From the NCBI RefSeq assembly GCF_034009455.1, contig NZ_CP125380.1, positions 3,857,501-3,921,500 on the forward strand: a stretch of DNA of 64,000 nucleotides. Direction: 5' to 3'. This DNA is from Pseudomonas sp. P5_109. GTDB lineage: Bacteria; Pseudomonadota; Gammaproteobacteria; Pseudomonadales; Pseudomonadaceae. Made by a program: the position numbers and the translations under genes. Below, one piece after another: positions 12,244 through 22,505 of the stretch (positions within the stretch are counted from its first letter, which is position 1; every line of letters starts with the position of its first letter). The notes below the pieces were generated by a model. It made no database searches. It was given only the letters and a program-made list of their open reading frames with translations, and had not been told where the DNA came from.

Positions 12244-15200
12244 TCAGCCGTTTGAGGCGAGTTCCGCGACCTCTTTTCGAGACAACTCGATCATCTTCGC
12301 ATTGCGTGCCGCCGCCTGATCAAAAAGCACACTCAGGAACGCAGGGTCGTCAGCGTTGCCAGCCTCGTCCGTATCCATTTCCTGGACATCCATCTCATCG
12401 AGTGCCCTGACGTCTTCAGGGTATTTCTCCTTGAGATAACTCACCCAGTAGTCACGCTGAATCAGGTCCTCAAAAAACCCGTCGGAGCGCTCTGCATTGA
12501 CGATCTCGATGCGCGCCTGCGCCAGTTGCCCGGGCGTCACGCCCGAGGCGTAGGTCATGTGTTTGGGTTGTCCTGGCAGGGTCAGGCCGTCGTCCCAGCC
12601 CTCGGTCAGACCGATTCGATAGCCCAGGCGTACCTCTGCTTCATCATGACCGGTACGCGCACCGGCTTTTTTCGCCAGTTCATCGACTTTGTCCAGGCGG
12701 AACAACTGTCTGGACAACTTCAAAAGTGCCTGGCCTTTCACACTCAGGCGCCCGGGCGGAATATCGAGCAGGGCATTGTGGGTGAAGACTGTGCTTTCCA
12801 GCCCGCTGAACGTCAGGATCCGACCGTCGACACAGGTGCCATGGGTAGCGGAACTGGCGAACAGGACCTCACGAAGTTCACTGTTGTCGGCGGCGGCTTG
12901 CATGACGGTCCACACTCGCCGGGTCAGATCGGCATTCGCCACCCTGAACTCCTGCGTGTCCTGCAATCGCGCAATCAAATGGAAGAACGCTGCATTGTCC
13001 GGTTCCTCCACCAATTGATTCCAGATCTGTTTTTTGCCGGCCAACTCCTCGGGGGGAGCATTGGCCAGCCAGGGTTCCCTTTGAGCGGAATCAGGCTCGG
13101 CCTCAGGCAATTCTTCATCAGACTCGACGCTTTCGCTGCCGCCTTCGTCATAGCCATGAGCATCATCAATCAATTCATCAAGATCACTGCGCGTGAATCC
13201 CAGCACGGTGTCGTGCAAACCCTCTTCGCGATAGGCCCTCAATTGCTCCAGGCTTTCCAGCGACAGGCTGTAGTTGTCGCTCAGGTCCGTACCTGCGAGC
13301 AGAACCTCGTGGTTGCCATCCAGAACTTCCTCGGGAATCGACGTGATGTCGTTGCCACTGAGGTTCAACGTTCTCAGACGACTGGCATTGAGCGCGCCGT
13401 CCGGCCAATCGGTTAGATTGTTGTTGCGCAGATTAAGCGTCTCCAGATCCCTGACAACACCGACATCAAAGGTATCCAGTTCGTTGTAACTCAGGTCCAG
13501 CCATTGCAGCCGTTCCAGACTGCTCAACGTGGCGTACAAGCGCCCGGTATCGCTGATACGGTTCGAGGAGAGTTCCAGGCGCTCGAGCTTTTCCATGTAT
13601 TGAACCGGGTCGGGTACAACCTCCAGCCCATTGCCATTGAGTTCAAGTGTCGTCAGTTGAGTGAACGCCTGGAGGAACCCGTCAGAACCTTGAGCGCTAA
13701 GTTTTACGCTCGTCAGGTTCAAGCTACCCACATGATCGAACGCTGCCGACAGATCGGGCAGCTCGGGCAGATCGCCCAGTTGCAGCCCATTGAGATTCAA
13801 CTCAACGTCTGCAACACCCGGCGTGCCGATCAGGCCTTCGCGCCAGCATTCAAGGATTCGCAAGGCAGCGAGCCTGCGAGTGCTCGACGACGTCATCCAG
13901 CCAGGGCCCTGTTTACCGCGCGTATACAGCCAACCATTCAAACGACGGGTGAGCACTTCAAAAGCTTGCTCCCATTCGGCTAATCGTTCACTGATTTGCA
14001 CCTGCGCTGCTCCGCTCTCGCGCATCTGTTCGATCACTTGCAAGGCGTCATCATCGGCCAGATTCGGTTTGAGTCGTTGCAGGCGTTTTCCCAACACCGC
14101 CAGCCCTTCTCCCACCGGGACTGCTGTCAGCGGCAGCAAATGGCCTGCGATCGACTCCCCGCTCTCGGACGGTGGGAAAGTCGTTGGCACCTCCTCCAGG
14201 TCAAACCGCTCCAGGGTTCCGGCTGGCAAGCCTTTGGCAACTTCCACTCGCTGCCGGGCCAAATCGAGTTCTACGATGGATTGCGGGGTCAAGGGTGTGC
14301 CGGTCAGGTTGGCTTTGAGCAGCATGTCATCGGCAAGCGGCGTGGGCAGCTCGGAGACTTTGCTGTCACGTAAATCGAGCCAGCTCAGCTCTGGCAAGTC
14401 CTGCAACCCTGCTGGCCACTCCTGCAGATCCGTGCCGCGCAGGTTCAAGGCCTTGAGACGAGTCAATGCACTGACGTCCAACGCGTGCAGCGGGTTGTTG
14501 CTCAGGTCCAGGTATTCGAGACTCTGTAGCCCTGCGAAACTTTGTGGTTCGGCCGAGCCGGCACCGATGCGATTGCCGGATAGATCCAGATAAGTCAATT
14601 TGCCTAGTTCGCCAGGCGCAATCGGCACCTCAGTCAAATCGACATTGAGCAAGCCGAGCCTTTGCAGTTCGGTAAAACTGCCGACAAAGCGGCGGATCTG
14701 TTCCGCAGGCGCTTTAGTACCCCGCAGATTCAACGTCTGCACATGCGAGAATTCACCGGCCGGTAGCACTGGAAATTCACTCAGTTGCAGATTCGGCACC
14801 TCGAGCACCGAGGCATCGGCAGTAGCGCCATAACGTTTGAAGGCACCATGACGCCAACTGGCTCTCAGGGACTGGTCCAACCACACGCGCGCCATCGACT
14901 CATTGATTGCTATTGGCGTCGCTGTCGAGTGGTACCAGTCATAGAGTTGCTGGCCGAGTGCCCTGTACCCATCGCTCAATGCCTCCAGGGCCTCGAACCT
15001 TGCTTCGGCGCCTGGCCATTGCTCGGTAAACTGATTGAATATCACCTCGACCGAGTCGTACAGACCTTCGCCAAGACGCCGCAACTCCCCCTTGCTGTAA
15101 GCCCTGACCATTTCATCCAGATCAACCAGGTGTTCAGGGTGGTTCTTGACGTATTCATACGCTGGCTTGAAGTTTTCACGCAGGAAGTTTGCCCAGTCCA

Positions 15201-18200
15201 GGGACAGTCCGGACCAGAGTTTTTTATGCCCGCCGAAAACACCGTCGGGTAATGTCCTGATACCAGTCCCCCTGAGATCCAAGCGCTCAAGGCGTGGCAG
15301 TTCGAGAACCCCGGCAGGCCATTCGAACATCGAAGGAGCAAGGACTTCCAGGCGGCGCAGTTTGCGTAATCCGGATACATCCAGAGCTAGCGATGCGTAA
15401 CTGGAGGAAGAGACAGCGAGATCCTCAAGCGTCGCCAACGCGTTTAATCTCGAGGGCATGTCCACGGCGTATGGAGTGGCTGAATAGAGGCACAGGTCGG
15501 TGAGTTCGCGCATTCCGTTCAATGCTGCGGGTACGTTGCTGAACTCATCCCCGGTGGCATTTATTCGCAGTCTTTTCAGCTTGGGGAAATTCGCCAAAAG
15601 GACATCGGCATTGGCGTCAGTGATACACCGGCCACGGACATACAAATCACGCACATGGGAGAAATCCGCCGACAATGCAGGTATCGGGTCGTCACAGACC
15701 AAATCAAGCAACCTGTACGTGGGGCGACTCTCAGCCAAGGGTGAGTTGCGCCAGCTTTGCTTGAGGTTCTGCGCAACCGAGGCCCTGCCTCCGGGCATCG
15801 ATTGCAATGCGGATTCCGGAACAGGCTCGCCAACCCATTGATCGAGCGTTGATTCCAGTAGCTCCCACTGGCGCATGCGCTCCTGCATGAGGCTGTAGAT
15901 CTGTGCTTCGGTTTTACCCGCCCGCAACTGCGCCAGGATAAATCCATTGGCTTGCTGATCGGTAAGCCCTGGATGCACATCCTGCACGCGGGCCACCAGC
16001 GAAGGATTGAACCCTTGCCCGCGACCGCTGGCGTAGTAACCCACCTTGCGCTCGGAGACACGGACAGGTGGCTTGAACGACTGGCGGCTACCCGCTCGTT
16101 TCGCCAGCCGCTGTGACAATTCCTGTCGATGCTCGATAGCCGAGTCGATGACAGCCTGGCGCAGGCCGGCACTCTGACTGACGTGTGGGACGCCCAGTGC
16201 CTGGCGGGACTCATCAGGCAAGGCGTGCATGATCGAGGCGAAAAAATTGTCGCCACTGGCGGGCACGCTATTGAGCGTTTCTCCCTGTTCATCGAAGGCC
16301 TGAAAAGAAGGCCCCTGTTTCACCACATACTTGCGACGGCCTGCCAATTCACTGCCGATACCATCAATGAGCGGGCCATCGATGTGTCCGTCGCGCACCT
16401 CCAGGCGTACCTCGCCGGACCAACCAGGCATTTTTTCCAGTGCATGCAGCGCGAGCCATCGGCTGTCAGCCGAGGCCATGCTCTGCGTGTACAGGCCGGA
16501 AAAGGCCTTGGCCTGATGCCCCTGCTGCGTATACCAACGCGCCTCCTCCAGCATCTTCAACGGTATTCGTCGAGACGTTTTCAGGCGGGTGAGCTCTTCA
16601 GCATTGGCGTCGAGCAGAACCCTGCGGGCGGCGGACACACTCAGTCCCGGGCTGGCACGCTGCAATTTTTCGATCAGTGGCCCGCCGCTGCCAGGATCGG
16701 CCTCGAACAACCGCAAGGCGTCCGCCAGTTCCGGTGGCGGCGGCAAATGATCCATGTGCATCTTGCGCAAGGCATTGTCGCCGACACCACTGGCATCCGC
16801 GATATTGAGCAGTTGCTCATCAGAAAAAGCTTCGGTGATATGCCCCATACGCCGCAGTAGCGTCAGGCGATCCCACGCCAGCGGCCGCTCCAGCGAATGA
16901 CGCCAGGCACCGTGTCCGTTGTGTTCGAGTATGGGTTGCCAGGCGTGCGTATCGGTCGGATGCTGGATGCGCCACTTTTTCAGCGAAGGGTCAAAGGTTG
17001 TTTCATAGACCTTGCCGCTCTGCCGGATGTAGGTTTTTCCGTTTACCCGATGTTGTCCCAACGCATCCGGGACGGAATTGCGGTCGAGAATGACATTACG
17101 CTCATAGGCGCTCAGCTCAGGTTTCCACAATCGGGTGTCGCCGTCGGCACGCGTGACCGGTGCCAGGCGCTCGACCACCGGCTCGGGTGTCACTGGAGCC
17201 AATTTGCTCAACCCTTTGCCAGCCCCCGCCATCACGGCGATCAGCGCCAGGTTCTCGGCCACATCGATCAGATGCGCCTTGGCTGCGTTGCGATCGCCCT
17301 CACTCCACTCGATCGCACCCTCGAAGGACTCATACAGGAGTTGACCGGCCATGACCGTGAGCATGATCTCCCCCAGCACCGGCACGAACATCGACACCAT
17401 GTTCAATCCGAGCATGCCGATTTCCAGCAGATGGTTGAGCTTTTCCGCGCGCACTTTCGCATCGACGTCAGCCGTGGGGACCGCATGGCTGCGTGCATCG
17501 GCGATCACCTTGGCACGGTTCTGTTCGTAGAGGTAGGTCCACAGATCCGTGTTGGCGGACCAGATGCCGTCCACGCCTTCGCGAATGATCCCGAAAGGAT
17601 TGAGGTAGGGATCCTCGACCGGTTCGCGCTTGCCAGCTCGCTCTGGCGGCAATTCCTTGATGTGCACAACGTTAGACAATAGCGGAATGTATTGCGCGAC
17701 TTTCACCCAGACGGAATGCAAGGGATCGACTGGAGCATCCGCGGCTTTTCGGGTGAACTGACTGAAGTAGTAAGGACGATCGGCGTAGGCAACGAACTGG
17801 CTGAAAAAACGCTGGTGAGCCGTCGGCCCATCACCGCCGGGCTGTGTTGTGCCCCGGTGCGTGAACTGCCGCTTGAATTCTTCACTCAACTGCCCGGAGG
17901 TATAGCGTTTGAGCGGATGCTCGGGATCATGGGGGATGTAAACGATGAAGTCGCTGCTATAGCGATACTGCTCACTGATACTGAACACGACGCAGCCTGT
18001 CATCCGGCGCTTCATCAAACTCAAGTCACGAAACCAGACGGGCGTGTTACCGACTCGGGGATGGACCTCGCCGTTAACGACCGAGAGGATCATTGTGTAG
18101 TCTTCGGGCTCGATGTCCTTCTTCAAGAGGGCCAGCTCGGCAGCTGCGCTCATGGCCGCTTTCTGACTGGCAATGAATTGCTGGCGCAGTGTCGTTTCTT

Positions 18201-18846
18201 TCTGAGCCCCCACTGGCTGGAAAAACGCCATCACATGGGTTTGATACTGCGCGCCGATATCCAGCTCGCGACACAGTGACAGAAACTGTTTGACCGTGAT
18301 GTCGAGGCTTGCGACCTCAAACGTGCCGGGGGTGGACGTCTCGATCAAAAAGCCGGATTTACGATGGAAGGCACCCTCCTCGCACTCGGATGCTTCAAAG
18401 TTATGCAGCGCAGCCTGTAACAACGAAAGCTTCAATACCTCGAACGATGCAAGTTCGATGTCAAGATCACCAATCTCCAGCGGTCGCCTGAGGCACAGCA
18501 GGGTTTTGTTGACGTCCAGTTCAATGGCGAACCGTTCCTTGAGGGCCTTGGTGAGAATCGGCCCGGCGAAAGTGTCGATATCCGCAAGCGAGGACATCGT
18601 CTTGTCCAGACTGGCCTGCGAGGTAAAACTGGCATTGAATCTGTTCTTCAGTATCTGCTGTTGCGTGACCGATGCGCGCTGATACCAATCCGCTGAAAGC
18701 GTGCCTGTCTCCTTTAACGCGGCCCGCCTTGCTGACGTGGCATCGACCAGCCAGGCCGGTGTCATCTGCTCGAGCAGATCGCTATGAATGCTGCTTTGTC
18801 CCGCAACCCTATGTTGACGGGGTAAAGATGGAGGAAGGGTAGACAT
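12244..18846 (-). CDS. Giant LRR protein with C-terminal NEL E3 ubiquitin ligase domain
   Basis: A 2200-residue protein predicted to act on a eukaryotic host. The N-terminal ~1000 residues resemble the DUF6543 dermonecrotic-toxin-like region, with hydrophobic segments at about 470-535. From about 1050 to 1870 there are many leucine-rich repeats (LDLSGN, LDLSNN and LNLRGTDLQEWP types). The C-terminal ~300 residues form a NEL domain with the catalytic C-x-D in THGTCVDGR (Cys2005), as in IpaH and SspH ligases. The start was set at MSTLPPSLPRQH because CAGGAG lies just upstream, although the frame stays open another 92 codons. No secretion genes or chaperone are nearby, so the delivery route is unknown. 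Ligase function is inferred from the motif. Confidence 0.87.
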   Translation of the reverse strand: MSTLPPSLPRQHRVAGQSSIHSDLLEQMTPAWLVDATSARRAALKETGTLSADWYQRASVTQQQILKNRFNASFTSQASLDKTMSSLADIDTFAGPILTKALKERFAIELDVNKTLLCLRRPLEIGDLDIELASFEVLKLSLLQAALHNFEASECEEGAFHRKSGFLIETSTPGTFEVASLDITVKQFLSLCRELDIGAQYQTHVMAFFQPVGAQKETTLRQQFIASQKAAMSAAAELALLKKDIEPEDYTMILSVVNGEVHPRVGNTPVWFRDLSLMKRRMTGCVVFSISEQYRYSSDFIVYIPHDPEHPLKRYTSGQLSEEFKRQFTHRGTTQPGGDGPTAHQRFFSQFVAYADRPYYFSQFTRKAADAPVDPLHSVWVKVAQYIPLLSNVVHIKELPPERAGKREPVEDPYLNPFGIIREGVDGIWSANTDLWTYLYEQNRAKVIADARSHAVPTADVDAKVRAEKLNHLLEIGMLGLNMVSMFVPVLGEIMLTVMAGQLLYESFEGAIEWSEGDRNAAKAHLIDVAENLALIAVMAGAGKGLSKLAPVTPEPVVERLAPVTRADGDTRLWKPELSAYERNVILDRNSVPDALGQHRVNGKTYIRQSGKVYETTFDPSLKKWRIQHPTDTHAWQPILEHNGHGAWRHSLERPLAWDRLTLLRRMGHITEAFSDEQLLNIADASGVGDNALRKMHMDHLPPPPELADALRLFEADPGSGGPLIEKLQRASPGLSVSAARRVLLDANAEELTRLKTSRRIPLKMLEEARWYTQQGHQAKAFSGLYTQSMASADSRWLALHALEKMPGWSGEVRLEVRDGHIDGPLIDGIGSELAGRRKYVVKQGPSFQAFDEQGETLNSVPASGDNFFASIMHALPDESRQALGVPHVSQSAGLRQAVIDSAIEHRQELSQRLAKRAGSRQSFKPPVRVSERKVGYYASGRGQGFNPSLVARVQDVHPGLTDQQANGFILAQLRAGKTEAQIYSLMQERMRQWELLESTLDQWVGEPVPESALQSMPGGRASVAQNLKQSWRNSPLAESRPTYRLLDLVCDDPIPALSADFSHVRDLYVRGRCITDANADVLLANFPKLKRLRINATGDEFSNVPAALNGMRELTDLCLYSATPYAVDMPSRLNALATLEDLAVSSSSYASLALDVSGLRKLRRLEVLAPSMFEWPAGVLELPRLERLDLRGTGIRTLPDGVFGGHKKLWSGLSLDWANFLRENFKPAYEYVKNHPEHLVDLDEMVRAYSKGELRRLGEGLYDSVEVIFNQFTEQWPGAEARFEALEALSDGYRALGQQLYDWYHSTATPIAINESMARVWLDQSLRASWRHGAFKRYGATADASVLEVPNLQLSEFPVLPAGEFSHVQTLNLRGTKAPAEQIRRFVGSFTELQRLGLLNVDLTEVPIAPGELGKLTYLDLSGNRIGAGSAEPQSFAGLQSLEYLDLSNNPLHALDVSALTRLKALNLRGTDLQEWPAGLQDLPELSWLDLRDSKVSELPTPLADDMLLKANLTGTPLTPQSIVELDLARQRVEVAKGLPAGTLERFDLEEVPTTFPPSESGESIAGHLLPLTAVPVGEGLAVLGKRLQRLKPNLADDDALQVIEQMRESGAAQVQISERLAEWEQAFEVLTRRLNGWLYTRGKQGPGWMTSSSTRRLAALRILECWREGLIGTPGVADVELNLNGLQLGDLPELPDLSAAFDHVGSLNLTSVKLSAQGSDGFLQAFTQLTTLELNGNGLEVVPDPVQYMEKLERLELSSNRISDTGRLYATLSSLERLQWLDLSYNELDTFDVGVVRDLETLNLRNNNLTDWPDGALNASRLRTLNLSGNDITSIPEEVLDGNHEVLLAGTDLSDNYSLSLESLEQLRAYREEGLHDTVLGFTRSDLDELIDDAHGYDEGGSESVESDEELPEAEPDSAQREPWLANAPPEELAGKKQIWNQLVEEPDNAAFFHLIARLQDTQEFRVANADLTRRVWTVMQAAADNSELREVLFASSATHGTCVDGRILTFSGLESTVFTHNALLDIPPGRLSVKGQALLKLSRQLFRLDKVDELAKKAGARTGHDEAEVRLGYRIGLTEGWDDGLTLPGQPKHMTYASGVTPGQLAQARIEIVNAERSDGFFEDLIQRDYWVSYLKEKYPEDVRALDEMDVQEMDTDEAGNADDPAFLSVLFDQAAARNAKMIELSRKEVAELASNG

Positions 18847-19012
18847 ACTGTTGCTCCTGAAAGTGGAACGACAGAACATCACTCCAGGGAGCCGCAACTG
18901 CGGTAGATAGTTACTACATCGACCCATACCCATTTCGAAATGCGTCAGCCAGCTAAAATGCCAGCCGCCGTTTTGGCTATGCTTTGAAGACCTACTCAAA
19001 GGCGAGGGATTT

Positions 19013-19231
19013 ATGGACGATCCAGTCGACAACAAGCCGCCGACCTTCTGGCAAATGCTGCACAGCGTCATGGCAGCGGCGTTCGGAGTGCAGAGCGGGA
19101 AAAACCGCGCGCGTGACTTCACTCACGGCAAGCCGAGTCATTTCGTGATTCTGGGGATTGTGTTCACGGTGGTGTTTGCATTGGCGCTGTTCGGCATCGT
19201 CAAGCTGGTGCTGCTTCTGGCCGGGGTTTGA
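19013..19231 (+). CDS. DUF2970 small membrane protein
   Basis: A 72-residue protein with a polar N-terminal half containing WQMLHSVMAAAFGVQS and one transmembrane helix near residues 46-70 (VILGIVFTVVFALALFGIVK). This matches the DUF2970 family of short inner-membrane proteins of unknown function. It lies divergent from the NEL gene and convergent with the binding-protein gene that ends seven bases downstream. Confidence 0.82.
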   Translation: MDDPVDNKPPTFWQMLHSVMAAAFGVQSGKNRARDFTHGKPSHFVILGIVFTVVFALALFGIVKLVLLLAGV

Positions 19232-19237
19232 TGCGAC

Positions 19238-20323
19238 TCAGTGCATCAGGGTTTGCAGGGTGAACGGGTAGCGCCAGGACGCAGGACGCCCCTTGGCCGA
19301 GAGCTTGTGGAAGTCCACACCGAAGTCCTGCGCGGCCCCCATCGCCAGCAGCCGCTTGGCCTGTGTCCGATCGATCAGTTGCAGCAACGGAATCTGCCGA
19401 TCACGGCCGCCGTACTGGCTGATGTCCACGCCTTCATCGTAGTCATGCAATTGCACCAGTGCCCAGCCACCGAGACTGAAGTGCCCGCCCAGCAACACAC
19501 TCAGGCGACGGTCGAGCAGTGCCTGCAGCGCGGCGGGTGAATTGTTGATCGCGCCGAACAACACGCCTTGGCCTGGCACACCGCCGGCCTCGACATACGC
19601 CTGCATCACACCAAACACCATCTCGTCATTCGCGGCCCAGACCAGCGACGTCTGCGGGTAGCGCTTGAACAACAGCCTGGCTTGCTCGTAGGCGCGCTGC
19701 CGGGTCCAGCCGCCGTACACCAACTGGCGCAAATGCACTTCGGGGTGCTCGGCCAGGGCGCGCCGCATGCCTTTCTCGCGATACTGCGCGGAGGGGGTGA
19801 TCTTCAAACCGGAAAAAGCCAGCAACTCGATGGTCTGGCCGGGATCTACCGGGCCGTGCTGCCGGATCAGTTCCTTGAGCATCAGGTAGCCGCCCTCTTC
19901 GTCATTGGGCACCAGGCTGCCAAGCAAATCGGGATATTTGTCGGGTCGTGCGCCAACGAGCTTCATCTGATCCGGGGTCAGGGCATTGTTGACCATGAAC
20001 AGCTTCACCCCGCTGCCTTTGGCCAGGCGCAGGATTTCGGGGGCGATGTATTGCTCGTTGACGAACACCAGGTAGTCGGGGCGATGGTAACCCTTGAGGG
20101 CTTCACGAGCCTGGTGGATGGTGTTTTCCGGGACGCGATCCGAATACTGGATGCGCAAGTCCATCCCCAGGTCGGTCGCCGCGGCCTGCATGAACTGCGA
20201 GTAACTCGCCCAGAAAGCTTCCGTAGGGGTTCCAGGATTCAGGAACAGCACTGACTCCGCCTGGGCACAAGGTCCCACGACCATGCCCAGCGTCAGCAAT
20301 ACGCCATACAGAAACTTCAACAT
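19238..20323 (-). CDS. Periplasmic sugar-type substrate-binding protein
   Basis: A 361-residue exported protein with a signal peptide (MLKFLYGVLLTLGMVVGP, cleavage near CAQA-ES at about 22) and a periplasmic-binding-protein type I fold related to LacI/ribose-binding proteins (LVWAANDEMVFGVMQA, FGAINNSPAALQALL). It has no permease or ATPase partner in the window. It may therefore serve a distant transporter or a sensor rather than a linked ABC system. The ligand is unknown. Confidence 0.78.
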   Translation of the reverse strand: MLKFLYGVLLTLGMVVGPCAQAESVLFLNPGTPTEAFWASYSQFMQAAATDLGMDLRIQYSDRVPENTIHQAREALKGYHRPDYLVFVNEQYIAPEILRLAKGSGVKLFMVNNALTPDQMKLVGARPDKYPDLLGSLVPNDEEGGYLMLKELIRQHGPVDPGQTIELLAFSGLKITPSAQYREKGMRRALAEHPEVHLRQLVYGGWTRQRAYEQARLLFKRYPQTSLVWAANDEMVFGVMQAYVEAGGVPGQGVLFGAINNSPAALQALLDRRLSVLLGGHFSLGGWALVQLHDYDEGVDISQYGGRDRQIPLLQLIDRTQAKRLLAMGAAQDFGVDFHKLSAKGRPASWRYPFTLQTLMH

Positions 20324-20439
20324 TGGTCGTCCGAGCCCCCGGAAATTCGCCGCGCATTATAGCCAGCGAACTTCCGTAAAACGGCGATTTTTCCGGTTTT
20401 TGTCGGACAATCGTCGGAACCGGGCCCGGACCGGGTCGT

Positions 20440-20553
20440 TTATTGGTGGCTGACCCAGAAAACCGCCGTCCCCACGACCAGAATGATCAGGAACAAAATT
20501 GCCCAGGCATCAACGCTGCTATCGCTTTTCCTTGCTTTGGTTGGGTTGCTCAT
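20440..20553 (-). CDS. 37-residue single-span membrane peptide
   Basis: This short frame starts after a GAGGCGATGCA ribosome-binding site and encodes MSNPTKARKSDSSVDAWAIL followed by one strongly hydrophobic helix and ending WVSHQ. The charged N-terminus followed by one transmembrane helix is the pattern of genuine small membrane proteins. It is divergent from cysI and may share its regulatory region. Function is unknown. Confidence 0.6.
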   Translation of the reverse strand: MSNPTKARKSDSSVDAWAILFLIILVVGTAVFWVSHQ

Positions 20554-20846
20554 TGCATCGCCTCTTGTCGGTTTTATCGGTGATTGCATAAAGACACGAG
20601 CAGAGTAAAGACGACGATTGCCCGCATCACAAACAGGGTCTTTGCAACAACGATTCTCATTAGGCGATTTGGTTCTTTACATATGCTCAAACATCACTTT
20701 TACGCATAAACGCAAACTGGTATCGTGCCCCGGCTCCATAGGGAGTGCGCGGCCGTGCGCGCAGAATTGCCGAGGTTTTATCGGACGCCAGCAAGCCAAA
20801 AAACGCCGCTGTTTCCGACCGGCCCAAGCCTGAGAACAGGACTTAT

Positions 20847-22505
20847 ATGTACGTATACGACGATTACGATCAGCGGATCATCGAGGACCGCGTCAAGCAG
20901 TTCCGTGATCAGACCCGACGCTATCTGGCAGGCGAGCTGAGCGAAGAAGAATTCCGCCCCCTGCGCCTGCAAAATGGCCTTTATATCCAGCGTTTCGCGC
21001 CGATGTTGCGAGTCGCCGTGCCTTACGGCCAACTGACTTCGCGGCAAATGCGAATGATGGCCAGGATTGCCCGCGACTACGACAAGGGCTATGCCCACAT
21101 CAGTACCCGGCAGAACGTGCAGTTCAACTGGCCGGCCGTGGAAGACATTCCGGACATCCTGGCTGAACTGGCCACCGTGCAGATGCACGCGATCCAGACC
21201 AGCGGCAACTGCCTGCGCAACGTCACCACCGACCAGTTTGCCGGCGTCGCCGCCGACGAGCTGATCGACCCGCGCCCATGGTGCGAGATCGTTCGCCAGT
21301 GGACCACGTTCCACCCGGAATTCGCCTACCTGCCGCGCAAATTCAAGATCGCCGTCAACGGTTCGACTTCCGACCGTGCCGCCATCGAAGTCCATGACAT
21401 CGGCCTTGAGCCGGTGCACAACGCCGCTGGCGAACTGGGCTTCCGTGTGTTGGTCGGTGGCGGCCTGGGCCGTACGCCGGTGGTGGGTGCATTCATCAAT
21501 GAATTCCTGCCATGGCAAGACCTGTTGAGCTACCTCGACGCCATCCTGCGGGTCTACAACCGCTACGGCCGTCGCGACAACAAGTACAAGGCGCGGATCA
21601 AGATCCTGGTCAAGGCGCTGACGCCTGAAGTCTTCGCACAGAAAGTCGATGCGGAAATGGAGCACCTGCGCGGTGGCCAGACCACTTTGACCGAAGCCGA
21701 AGTGCATCGCGTCGCCAAGCACTTCGTCGATCCCGACTACAAGGCCCTGGAAAACCAGGCCGCCGCACTGGCCGAGCTCGACCAGCAGCACCCGGGCTTT
21801 GCCCGCTGGCGCGTGCGCAACACCCTGGCCCACAAGAAGCCGGGCTACGTGGCCGTGACCTTGTCCCTCAAGCCTACTGGCGTTGCCCCGGGCGACATCA
21901 CCGACAAGCAGCTCGACGCCGTGGCCGATTTGGCCGAGCGTTACAGCTTCGCGCAACTGCGCACCTCCCACGAGCAGAACATCATTCTGGCCGATGTCGA
22001 GCAGGACAAGCTGTTCGTCCTGTGGGGCGAGCTGCGCGAGCAAGGCTTCGCCACGCCGAACATTGGTTTGCTGACTGACATCATCTGCTGCCCGGGTGGC
22101 GACTTCTGCTCCCTGGCCAACGCCAAGTCGATCCCGATCGCCGAATCGATCCAGCGCCGCTTCGACGACCTGGACTACCTGTTCGACATCGGCGAACTGG
22201 ACCTGAACATCTCCGGTTGCATGAACGCCTGTGGTCACCACCACGTCGGCCACATCGGCATCCTCGGGGTGGACAAGAAAGGCGAAGAGTTCTATCAGGT
22301 TTCCCTCGGCGGCAGCGCCAGCCGTGACGCCAGCCTGGGCAAGATCCTCGGCCCGTCCTTTGCCCAGGAAGCCATGCCTGACGTGATCGAAAAGCTGATC
22401 GACGTGTACATCGAACAACGTACCGAAGACGAACGCTTCATCGACACCTATCAGCGTATTGGTATCGACCTCTTCAAGGAGCGTGTCTATGCAGCGAATC
22501 ATTAA
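20847..22505 (+). CDS. cysI: Sulfite reductase haemoprotein (CysI type)
   Basis: A 552-residue sirohaem/[4Fe-4S] enzyme of the nitrite/sulfite reductase family, assigned to the six-electron reduction of sulfite to sulfide in cysteine synthesis. Both ferredoxin-like half-domains are present (TSGNCLRNVTTD and RTSHEQNI). The cluster cysteines lie in CCPGGDFC and SGCMNACGHH. The start MYVYDDYDQR follows AGGACTTAT, whereas an in-frame upstream extension lacks family similarity. The DUF934 gene overlaps by 17 bp. The form adjoining DUF934 is the usual assimilatory sulfite reductase of pseudomonads. A nitrite reductase role is less likely. Confidence 0.93.
   Translation: MYVYDDYDQRIIEDRVKQFRDQTRRYLAGELSEEEFRPLRLQNGLYIQRFAPMLRVAVPYGQLTSRQMRMMARIARDYDKGYAHISTRQNVQFNWPAVEDIPDILAELATVQMHAIQTSGNCLRNVTTDQFAGVAADELIDPRPWCEIVRQWTTFHPEFAYLPRKFKIAVNGSTSDRAAIEVHDIGLEPVHNAAGELGFRVLVGGGLGRTPVVGAFINEFLPWQDLLSYLDAILRVYNRYGRRDNKYKARIKILVKALTPEVFAQKVDAEMEHLRGGQTTLTEAEVHRVAKHFVDPDYKALENQAAALAELDQQHPGFARWRVRNTLAHKKPGYVAVTLSLKPTGVAPGDITDKQLDAVADLAERYSFAQLRTSHEQNIILADVEQDKLFVLWGELREQGFATPNIGLLTDIICCPGGDFCSLANAKSIPIAESIQRRFDDLDYLFDIGELDLNISGCMNACGHHHVGHIGILGVDKKGEEFYQVSLGGSASRDASLGKILGPSFAQEAMPDVIEKLIDVYIEQRTEDERFIDTYQRIGIDLFKERVYAANH

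Noticed and set aside
20554..20846. CysB-type site or riboswitch upstream of cysI
   Set aside because: The stretch is AT-richer and likely holds the promoter, but no defined operator or conserved RNA element could be recognised.
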